From Litorimonas sp963972195 (GTDB taxonomy: Bacteria; Pseudomonadota; Alphaproteobacteria; Caulobacterales; Maricaulaceae), in contig CAXATH010000005.1 of assembly GCA_963972195.1 (NCBI GenBank), positions 1 through 64,000 on the forward strand: a DNA stretch of 64,000 nt, given 5' to 3'. Numbering within the stretch: position 1 is the first letter of the stretch; the number at the start of each line of letters is the position of its first letter. The translations under genes were made by a program, and so were the position numbers. Positions 26,418-33,169 of the stretch are shown here, piece after piece. The notes beneath the pieces are model-generated. The model searched no databases. It was not told where the DNA came from and saw nothing but the letters and a program-made list of their open reading frames with translations.

Positions 26418-26433
26418 GTTCAGTACACCGAAC
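26418..26433. promoter_or_regulatory. Candidate CapH operator 2 (capH side)
   Basis: GTTCAGTACACCGAAC, with arms GTTC and GAAC. It overlaps the end of a possible -10 box (TAATGT at 26414-26419, 17 bp after TTGCAA at 26391) for the capH genes and stops just before AAGGAG. Binding here would block the rightward promoter. The pairing with operator 1, 56 bp apart, is seen directly; the function is inferred. Confidence 0.68.
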
Positions 26434-26447
26434 AAGGAGTTTTAGGT

Positions 26448-26462
26448 ATGGTAAGAAAATGA
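26448..26462 (+). CDS. Four-codon leader ORF (MVRK) coupled to capH
   Basis: The only good ribosome-binding site in this promoter, AAGGAG (26434-26439), is eight bases from this ATG and 19 bases from the capH ATG. The leader reads Met-Val-Arg-Lys-stop, and its TGA overlaps the capH ATG as ATGA. This would make capH translation depend on termination of the leader. Expression of the tetrapeptide is inferred; the layout is seen directly. Confidence 0.5.
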   Translation: MVRK

Positions 26463-26782
26463 ATTCTGCACTTGGCGAGAAAATTAAGAAGCTTAGAAAA
26501 AAGGAAAAACTTACCTTAGATAAGCTTGCTGAACTTGCGGATTCTAGCAAAAGCTACGTGTGGGAACTTGAAAACAATACCCCACCAAGACCGTCTGCAG
26601 AAAAACTCTCTAAAATTGCGACAGCACTGAATACTACGTTGGAGTTTTTATTGGATTCATCTGGTGATGTTCAAGAGGAAGACGCTACAGATGTTACCTT
26701 TTATCGAAATTATAGAAAACTTGATCCCGTCACTAAATCCAAAATCAGGAAAATAGTTGACCTTTGGGATGATGAAGATTGA
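26459..26782 (+). CDS. capH: CapH-like HTH (XRE-type) repressor
   Basis: 107 residues. A helix-turn-helix of the Xre class occupies about residues 5-65 (GEKIKKLRKKEKLTLDKLAE, then KSYVWELENNTPPRPSAEKL), followed by a short acidic C-terminal tail. In CBASS loci, CapH represses the operon and is cut by CapP. The start overlaps a four-codon leader by ATGA, and the stop overlaps capP by four bases. Its divergent position opposite the CBASS operon and the two matching operators between them support the role. Naming as CapH is by context and layout, not by measured binding. Confidence 0.83.
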   Translation: MNSALGEKIKKLRKKEKLTLDKLAELADSSKSYVWELENNTPPRPSAEKLSKIATALNTTLEFLLDSSGDVQEEDATDVTFYRNYRKLDPVTKSKIRKIVDLWDDED

Positions 26783-27678
26783 ACGAAGCTTATTCACCGC
26801 GGCGCTGGGCCAACACACTTAGCATGTTGCTCAGTGCAGCGTATGGCTCGGATAGATTCCCCGTACAATTGCAGGAACTCGCTTGCGACTATTCAAGGCA
26901 ACGCTTTTCAGATGACCCAATCGACAAAGTAAAAGGCAAGCCTTTGCCGAGCTTTGAAGGTGGGTTGATTAGGCTGCCGCCCTCTAAAGGAAAAGGCTGG
27001 GGTATTTTGTACAACTCAGATATTTCCTCTCCTGGACGTCAAAACTACACCATAGGTCACGAATTCGGACACTATCTTCTCCATAGGCATAAGTACCCCG
27101 AAGGTCTTCAATGCAGTCAAGACGACCTTGTTCGCTGGGATAGCGAATATGGTAAGATTGAGTCAGAGGCTAATATATTTGCAGCTAATCTCTTAATGCC
27201 ATTAGATGATTTCCGATCTCAAATTGGGGCTTCAGATAAACCCATTCTGTCTGATATTGGAATCTGCGCAGATCGATATTCAGTCTCATTAATGGCTTCG
27301 ACATTACGGTGGCTGGAATACACACAACGCCGTTCTATTTTAGTCGTTTCGAGAGACGGTTTCATTTTATGGTCGCGGGCCAGTAAACCGGCATTGAAAA
27401 CTGGTATTTTTTATAAAACGCGCGGAGTTGCTCCGGTGCCAATACCAAGTGGCTCATTGGCGGAGCGTGCATCTAGGCGAATGTTGACTGAAGCGGCTGT
27501 TGAACACGGATCAAATGTTTGGTTCGGTCAAGATAGCGAAGAGATCATTCTTGTATCCGATAGGTATGATTTTACTATGTCATTAATTCACTTTGCAAGC
27601 GCTGAAAGTTATGGAGCTTGGGGTGAAGAAGAACCTGAAGAAGATACATTCCAGAGATTTACAAAAAACAATAGATGA
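26779..27678 (+). CDS. capP: CapP-like ImmA/IrrE zinc metallopeptidase
   Basis: 299 residues. The zinc motif HEFGH is at residues 94-98, and the third ligand is probably Glu130 in ESEANIFAANLLMP, a standard ImmA/IrrE pattern. The N-terminal 90 residues and the C-terminal 120 form family-specific extensions. CapP peptidases cleave CapH when stimulated by single-stranded DNA, raising CBASS expression after DNA damage. The start is coupled to capH by a four-base overlap. Base composition is AT-rich like the whole island. The peptidase could also serve other defences nearby, but no other target is visible. Confidence 0.85.
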   Translation: MNEAYSPRRWANTLSMLLSAAYGSDRFPVQLQELACDYSRQRFSDDPIDKVKGKPLPSFEGGLIRLPPSKGKGWGILYNSDISSPGRQNYTIGHEFGHYLLHRHKYPEGLQCSQDDLVRWDSEYGKIESEANIFAANLLMPLDDFRSQIGASDKPILSDIGICADRYSVSLMASTLRWLEYTQRRSILVVSRDGFILWSRASKPALKTGIFYKTRGVAPVPIPSGSLAERASRRMLTEAAVEHGSNVWFGQDSEEIILVSDRYDFTMSLIHFASAESYGAWGEEEPEEDTFQRFTKNNR

Positions 27679-27690
27679 AACTGCAGAAGT

Positions 27691-28230
27691 ATGATCGAAG
27701 AAGTTGTATTACCTGATGGTCAATCAATTAACTGTCACTACTTGAGTAAATCAGTCGCTAGCCATCTTGGATGGCTGCACTCCGTACGTAGGCCAAGTCA
27801 ATTGCAAAATAATATAAAACAAAAGACTATGTATGAATTCCATGAACTTCAATTCATTGAGGTATTTGCCGAAGAAATAATTTCTTCCAAAACAGATTAC
27901 GATGTAGTGATTGCAGCTCCCAGTAGTCATCCATATTCTGAACGGTACAAGAATGGTTTGATAGCGAAAAAAAATTTGCGGGATATTAGTGACAGAATTT
28001 CAAGGGCGGGAAAACAGTCGGCTAGTACCTCCTCATCATTTGAGGAATTAGAAGGGGAATATCACTACACCCCCGGAGGGGATGAAGGTAATTTTTCTTC
28101 TATTTTGATTATGGATGATGTCTTTGGAAAGGGTAATACTGTTCTCCACATTATTCGTCTTTTGCAAAAGTTAGGCGTACCGGCAGACGCAAAATTCACG
28201 GTAGCCGTTCCTTTATTGGCGGTGAATTAG
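27691..28230 (+). CDS. Phosphoribosyltransferase-like protein beside CapH/CapP
   Basis: 179 residues, 12 bp after capP and probably in the same transcript. The stretch SILIMDDVFGKGNTV (Asp142-Asp143, Thr150) is a PRPP-binding loop of the type I phosphoribosyltransferase fold, and VVIAAPSSHPYS at about residues 72-83 fits the preceding strand and phosphate loop. A substrate-recognition hood is not obvious. I do not recognise a specific enzyme. PRTases of this sort are not standard CBASS parts, so it could be an added effector, a nucleotide-sensing or salvage factor, or a chance neighbour. Confidence 0.72.
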   Translation: MIEEVVLPDGQSINCHYLSKSVASHLGWLHSVRRPSQLQNNIKQKTMYEFHELQFIEVFAEEIISSKTDYDVVIAAPSSHPYSERYKNGLIAKKNLRDISDRISRAGKQSASTSSSFEELEGEYHYTPGGDEGNFSSILIMDDVFGKGNTVLHIIRLLQKLGVPADAKFTVAVPLLAVN

Positions 28231-28378
28231 CACTTCAAATCCATTTTTAGCTAATGTCCGCAATGGGGGCAAAGCGGACTAAGACAATCCAGTTCGTTTT
28301 CTTTGCATATCTGCTTAAGTAAACCGGACGTCCCACGACTGATGTCGCGGGGCTGTCTTTTAGTGATACGCGAGCAGT

Positions 28379-29098
28379 TTACTTGATAGCCAGAATGTCG
28401 AAATTATTGACATTCGCAACCACGCCTTCATCCCATCCGCCTTCAACGAGTTCAGATGACTTCTCTTTCAACAGGGTAGCGACTTTTCCTGCAAAGTGAT
28501 CAGCCCGTCCAGTATCATCAGCAAAGATGTCGAAGATGGCAAAATTATCTTCATCAATGCGCAAGGCTGCCCAATAGAGCGTCTTGGGTTCAGTTTCAGA
28601 CACTATGGGACCTGCGGCGGTCAGCAATTCTGCTAGCGCATCTGCCTGCCCCGGAGCCGCTGTGAGCTTGATGTACGTCGCTGTTGTCGCGCTGTAGATA
28701 TCGGCAGGTGGCTTTTCAGAAAGTACGGTTGAGTTGGCGATGTTGGGAACGACGCCTTCATCCCATCCACCTTTGACAAGTCTGTCAGCATCCTCATTCA
28801 ACGCCTTGGCAACAAGGCCTGAGAAATGGGCCGTTCGAGCGTCTTCATTTTTGAAAACATCAAAGATAACCATTCGGTCTTCTGGGCCCTGCAAAGCAAA
28901 CCAAAGCTTGGTGCCTGGCTCTGTCTTTTTGACCAATTGAGCGCCGCTGATAAGAAACTCGGCAAAATTGTTCGCTTCGTTTTCGGCAGCGGTCATTTCA
29001 ATATAGCTCGCCGTTTGTGGCTGTGTAGAAGGTTGATGTACACATGCTGATGTTGTCACGGCTAAAGCTCCTAATATTGTCATCAATGTGGTTTTCAT
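28379..29098 (-). CDS. Secreted lipoprotein with two antibiotic-biosynthesis-monooxygenase (ABM) domains
   Basis: 239 residues from the ATG at 29098, which follows GGAG; a farther upstream start would bury the signal. The signal ends in VTTSAC (lipobox-like). Two tandem ABM-like domains of about 95 residues follow, each ending GGWDEGVV with VxN. ABM proteins are small dimeric ferredoxin-like proteins, some of them quinol monooxygenases or heme-degrading. Here two are fused and exported, a rarer form. The gene is divergent from a LysR regulator, its likely controller. The reaction is unknown. Confidence 0.78.
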   Translation of the reverse strand: MKTTLMTILGALAVTTSACVHQPSTQPQTASYIEMTAAENEANNFAEFLISGAQLVKKTEPGTKLWFALQGPEDRMVIFDVFKNEDARTAHFSGLVAKALNEDADRLVKGGWDEGVVPNIANSTVLSEKPPADIYSATTATYIKLTAAPGQADALAELLTAAGPIVSETEPKTLYWAALRIDEDNFAIFDIFADDTGRADHFAGKVATLLKEKSSELVEGGWDEGVVANVNNFDILAIK

Positions 29099-29311
29099 AA
29101 TTGTCTCCATAGTCAGAGTTTGAGTTATGTGGACTATCTCGTAGTTCCTCTCAGAACCGCCAAGTGTCCGTTTCCATGACCTCAATATATCGGCTGAAGA
29201 TTGGGAGTTCCAATTCCGTCTAACTATATATCAATAGATAATATCTATGCAAAAGGTATTTATAATGGCATATATGGCTTGATAATATCTTTTGTTGTAT
29301 AGAGTAAAACA

Positions 29312-30175
29312 ATGAAAATGAATCAAATTCGTTATTTTTTGGCAGTCTGTGAACACCAGAATTTTACACATGCCGCGCGGGAATTGAATGTCTCTCAACC
29401 GTCATTAACAACGGCGATAAAGAAACTTGAAGGTGAATTAGGTGGGGCGTTATTTCTCCGTGATCGTGCCGGATGCCGACTGACGTCACTTGGTAAAATT
29501 ATTCGTCCCCGGTTGGAAACGATTCAGAGTGAAACCCGAGAAGCTAAGGCAGAAGCCATTCGTCATATTCGACTTGATCGTGTGCCGATAACTGTTGGTG
29601 TGGGTGAAACCATAGGGCAGCGACAAATATCCGGGGCGATCGAACGCTTTCGCTCTCAGACGCCTGAAGCAGAAATTGAGATTATAGTGGAGTCCCATGA
29701 TAAATTACTCGAGGGCCTTCGTGACGGAGACTATGATATCATCATCTCGTCCATTGACGTCAACGCGGAGCTTTACCGTATAGACCCACTGTATACCGAG
29801 AATTACCGGGTCGTGGTCGCTTCCGACCACGCACTAAGTGAATTTGAAAGTGTCGATCTGAATATCCTGGCCAATACAAACATGCTCGATCGACTTAACT
29901 GTGAAATGCGGGACACTCTTCACGAAACCTGTGCAGGTCGTGGGCATTCACTCTATGCGACCTACCGTTCCAACCGGGTGGATTGGTTACTTGATCTGGC
30001 GCGCAACGGTTCCGGTGCTGTAATCTTGCCGGAGACGGCTATCCCAGACGACCCAGCGCTCCATAGACTTTCTTTATCCGATATAAAAATAGAACGCCAA
30101 GTCAGTGCGATACGCTTTCGCCATCAACCTTCCAGACCAGAAGCAAATCAGCTTGTTAGAGAAATGATAAAATAG
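29312..30175 (+). CDS. LysR-family transcriptional regulator
   Basis: 287 residues. The N-terminal winged helix (residues 1-60: MNQIRYFLAVCEHQNFTHAA, LNVSQPSLTTAIKKLE) is textbook LysR, followed by the periplasmic-binding-protein-like effector domain. The 213-bp AT-rich divergent promoter with the ABM gene holds GATAATATCT twice, a possible part of the binding region. Divergent LysR-target pairs usually autoregulate. The stop codon lies within a perfect 41-bp palindrome. Confidence 0.94.
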   Translation: MKMNQIRYFLAVCEHQNFTHAARELNVSQPSLTTAIKKLEGELGGALFLRDRAGCRLTSLGKIIRPRLETIQSETREAKAEAIRHIRLDRVPITVGVGETIGQRQISGAIERFRSQTPEAEIEIIVESHDKLLEGLRDGDYDIIISSIDVNAELYRIDPLYTENYRVVVASDHALSEFESVDLNILANTNMLDRLNCEMRDTLHETCAGRGHSLYATYRSNRVDWLLDLARNGSGAVILPETAIPDDPALHRLSLSDIKIERQVSAIRFRHQPSRPEANQLVREMIK

Positions 30176-30200
30176 AATTCAATTCTATTTTATCATTTCT
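30160..30200. repeat. Perfect 41-bp palindrome spanning the lysR stop codon
   Basis: The left arm (30160-30179, ending AATAGAATT) and the right arm (30181-30200, ending ATCATTTCT) are exact 20-base reverse complements around one central C. The left arm encodes the last residues and stop of the LysR gene. AT-rich, without a T-run beyond the stem. It may act as a bidirectional terminator or mRNA-stabilising hairpin, or be an inverted duplication. The match is seen directly; function is inferred. Confidence 0.8.
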
Positions 30201-30646
30201 GCAATGGGGATGGGTGTGCGTTTTTGAGACTAGATCGGGATGTCCGCTTTTGTGGCCATTCCTGACCCTTGGTGTTTGCGAAGCAATGGCCACTTCTGGC
30301 GATTAGTCGCCACAGCGTCAGCGGCCGTTTTTGGGTGAATGCTGCCGTATAAGCAAACATTACCAGCGGCCTTCTTAGGGCGACTTAAGTCTCTGAGCTA
30401 AGGTCCGGTATGAGGATGGAGCGTTACTTAGGGTCTTAATGTTCACGCGTGTTATTGAATGACTAAACCTCACCGCAGTTTTACCAGAATCTGTTAGCTG
30501 TACTATTTTTAGGCTTAATCGTCCCAAAAGTGAGACACATTGGTTAAATTGTTACTACCCTGACCTTTTTTCTTACGCAACGCCTGTGCAAGCTTTTGGT
30601 TAGACGCCGCAACAAAGTGGTGCGTAAACAACATGGGGAAAGTGAA
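30201..30646. repeat. Gene-free stretch with dispersed repeat, copy E
   Basis: No coding gene. It holds AGCGGCCGTTTTTGGG (30320-30335) and GAGCTAAGGTCCGGTATGAG (30395-30414), near matches of two motifs in the 36.9-kb gap. A small hairpin GGCGA-TTAG-TCGCC is also present. The promoter for the aldehyde dehydrogenase presumably lies in the last 120 bases; I cannot point to it. Confidence 0.5.
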
Positions 30647-32176
30647 ATGGCCGAAGCCGATCCTGTACAATCGAATCTAATCGTAATGAAACCTCCGTTT
30701 AAAAAACGGTATGATAACTTTATTGGGGGCAAATTCACGCCGCCTAAAGCTGGGCGATATTTCGACAATCCGTCGCCTGTGACAGGCAAGAAAATTTGCG
30801 AAATCGCACGCTCTGACGCCGACGATATTAACGCCGCCCTCGACGCCGCACACGCCGCGAAAGATGCTTGGGGCAAAACATCCGTTGCCGAGCGGGCCTT
30901 GATGCTGCACCGAATTGCCGACCGTATGGAAGAAAATCTCGACCTGCTCGCGACGGCTGAAACTTGGGATAATGGCAAACCTATCCGCGAAACTATGGCG
31001 GCTGATTTACCACTTGCCATTGACCATTTTCGGTATTTTGCGGGATGTATCCGCGCTCAAGAAGGCGGTATTAGTGAAATCGACAATGATACCGTTGCCT
31101 ATCATTTCCACGAACCCCTCGGCGTTGTGGGTCAAATCATTCCGTGGAATTTCCCACTGCTTATGGCGACGTGGAAGCTTGCGCCTGCACTCGCGGCAGG
31201 CAATTGTGTAGTCCTGAAACCCGCTGAGCAAACACCGGCCAGCATTCTGGTCTGGGCAGAACTCATCGGAGATATTCTCCCTGCAGGCGTGCTCAATATC
31301 GTCAACGGGTTTGGCCTCGAGGCGGGTAAACCTCTCGCGTCCAGTAACCGCATCGCCAAAATCGCCTTCACTGGCGAGACCACGACAGGCCGCCTCATCA
31401 TGCAATATGCATCGGAGAATATCATTCCAGTGACATTGGAACTTGGCGGTAAATCACCCAACATTTTCTTTAAAGACGTTATGCGCGAAGACGATGATTA
31501 TCTGGACAAAGCGATTGAAGGCTTTGTGATGTTCGCCCTCAATCAGGGCGAAGTTTGCACCTGCCCATCACGGGCTCTTGTTCACGAGTCCATCTATGAT
31601 GAATTCATGGAGCGGGTCTTGAAACGCGTCGCCGCCATTGTGCAGGGCAACCCGCTTGATCCAGCGACCATGCTCGGCGCGCAGGCGTCATCGGAGCAAA
31701 AAGAGAAGATCATGTCTTATTTTGACATTGGACGCCAAGAGGGGGCGAAGGTCCTCATCGGCGGAGGGTCAGCTGATCTGGGCGGCGAGTTGTCCGGCGG
31801 GTATTATGTCAATCCGACCGTACTCGAAGGCCACAATAAAATGCGGGTGTTCCAAGAAGAGATCTTTGGTCCTGTCGTGTCTGTCACGACATTCAAGGAT
31901 GATGCGGACGCGCTCGAGATAGCTAATGACACGCTCTACGGTCTTGGTGCGGGTGTTTGGTCTCGCGACGCGAATACATGTTACCGTTTTGGGCGCAATG
32001 TTCAGGCGGGCCGTGTTTGGACGAACTGCTACCACGCCTATCCGGCCCATGCGGCGTTTGGCGGGTATAAGCAGTCTGGTATTGGTCGGGAGAACCACCT
32101 GAAAATGCTAGACCATTACCAGCAGACCAAGAACATGTTGGTCTCCTACGGACCTCAAAAATTGGGCTTCTTCTAA
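30647..32176 (+). CDS. exaC: NAD-dependent (acet)aldehyde dehydrogenase, ExaC/AcoD-like
   Basis: 509 residues from the ATG at 30647, with GGGGAAAG upstream; an earlier start at 30596 has no support. It oxidises acetaldehyde and related aldehydes to acids. The NAD-binding WNFPLL motif, the Glu box LELGGKSPNIFF and the catalytic Cys in NQGEVCTCPSR are present, and the C-terminal KQSGIGREN is typical. The length equals ExaC. The neighbours acs (acetate to acetyl-CoA), an AcoR-like regulator and DUF779 make a consistent C2 oxidation set; DUF779 genes often accompany this dehydrogenase. Confidence 0.9.
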   Translation: MAEADPVQSNLIVMKPPFKKRYDNFIGGKFTPPKAGRYFDNPSPVTGKKICEIARSDADDINAALDAAHAAKDAWGKTSVAERALMLHRIADRMEENLDLLATAETWDNGKPIRETMAADLPLAIDHFRYFAGCIRAQEGGISEIDNDTVAYHFHEPLGVVGQIIPWNFPLLMATWKLAPALAAGNCVVLKPAEQTPASILVWAELIGDILPAGVLNIVNGFGLEAGKPLASSNRIAKIAFTGETTTGRLIMQYASENIIPVTLELGGKSPNIFFKDVMREDDDYLDKAIEGFVMFALNQGEVCTCPSRALVHESIYDEFMERVLKRVAAIVQGNPLDPATMLGAQASSEQKEKIMSYFDIGRQEGAKVLIGGGSADLGGELSGGYYVNPTVLEGHNKMRVFQEEIFGPVVSVTTFKDDADALEIANDTLYGLGAGVWSRDANTCYRFGRNVQAGRVWTNCYHAYPAHAAFGGYKQSGIGRENHLKMLDHYQQTKNMLVSYGPQKLGFF

Positions 32177-32187
32177 GCTTATCTTTC

Positions 32188-32213
32188 CCGTTTCCTGCTT
32201 TCGCGGGAAACGG
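32188..32213 (+). terminator. Hairpin after the aldehyde dehydrogenase gene
   Basis: CCGTTTCC (32188-32195) pairs with GGAAACGG (32206-32213) over a 10-nt loop. No clear T-run follows, so it could be a weak terminator or an mRNA 3'-stabilising stem. It starts 11 bases after the stop. Confidence 0.5.
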
Positions 32214-32344
32214 TCTCTACTCGGTATTGCGGCCGTTAAATGAGCGGCAAACCGTATGGCTATGCGCGGTGCACATATGCGCCCCTTTCAGCCCAACACT
32301 CCCCAGGCGGGATTGTTGAAATCAGGGAGGATAGGAGATTTCCC

Positions 32345-33082
32345 ATGCAAAATAATAAAGTCATAAATACGGTAAAATTGTCTGCCATTGCCTTTGGTTT
32401 AGCTTGTTTAAGCGGAGCTACGGCTCTCGCAGAAGACGGACCTGAACCTGCGGCTCTTGCAACAGACAAATTGTCATTCTCGGCGAGCTTAACCGGGGCC
32501 ACAGAATATGTCTGGCGCGGCGTGGAGCAATCAGGCGGCGACCCTGCGATATTCGGATCTGTTTCTGCCGCCTATAAGGGTTTTTACGCTGGCGTCGGCG
32601 CAGAGAATGTCGACTTTCTTGGCATCAATACAGAATATGATATGTGGGCCGGATGGGGCGGCGATATTGGCAATAATTTAAGGCTGGACCTCACCGTTGT
32701 GCGTTACGGTTATCTTGATGCGCCTGACGGGCTTGACCTTGATACCACCGAGCTGAAAGCTGGGCTTTCGACGGCCCTCGGCAAAGCCTCAATTGGCGCT
32801 GCTGTTCATTGGACCAATGATTTCTTTGCGACAGAGGAGTCTGCGACTTATCTCGAGTTTAACGGGAGTATACCTGTCGCCGAAAAGCTAAGCGTGTCTG
32901 GGGCGCTCGCACGCCAGTTCTTAGATGATGATAACGCCAGCTATATGACATGGAACGCTGGGCTCACCTATACCGTGGCCGATAATCTCGGGCTCGATGT
33001 TCGCTATATCGATACGGACATTAAAAACTCTGGCGGCACTGCCGACTCGCGCATCGTCGCCGGGTTCACAGCGTCTTTTTAG
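32345..33082 (+). CDS. TorF-family putative outer-membrane porin
   Basis: 245 residues from the ATG at 32345, just after AGGAG. The signal peptide (LSAIAFGLACLSGATALAE) precedes a chain of amphipathic beta strands, beginning FSASLTGATEYVWRGVEQSG and ending GGTADSRIVAGFTASF with a C-terminal Phe, as expected for an outer-membrane barrel. The family is a putative porin of unknown cargo. Its place between the aldehyde dehydrogenase and acetyl-CoA synthetase genes suggests uptake of the C2 substrate, but this is inference. A terminator lies just downstream. Confidence 0.85.
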   Translation: MQNNKVINTVKLSAIAFGLACLSGATALAEDGPEPAALATDKLSFSASLTGATEYVWRGVEQSGGDPAIFGSVSAAYKGFYAGVGAENVDFLGINTEYDMWAGWGGDIGNNLRLDLTVVRYGYLDAPDGLDLDTTELKAGLSTALGKASIGAAVHWTNDFFATEESATYLEFNGSIPVAEKLSVSGALARQFLDDDNASYMTWNAGLTYTVADNLGLDVRYIDTDIKNSGGTADSRIVAGFTASF

Positions 33083-33096
33083 GATCGTTCTCGCCT

Positions 33097-33141
33097 GCCT
33101 CCGGTCTTGCCGAAAGCTTCGGTAAGGTTGGAGGGCTTTTT
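33097..33141 (+). terminator. Rho-independent terminator after the porin gene
   Basis: CTTGCCGAA (33106-33114) pairs with TTCGGTAAG (33118-33126) with one G-T pair. An outer GCCTCC/GGAGGGC pairing is followed by TTTTT (33137-33141). It separates the porin transcript from acs. Confidence 0.75.
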
Positions 33142-33169
33142 GGGGCCAGAGGGACAATAGGAACTGAAC

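Noticed and set aside
1..28378. Precise ends (attL/attR) of the integrative element
   Set aside because: No integrase, tRNA target or matching end repeats in the window; the right end could be anywhere between about 23.1 and 30.6 kb.
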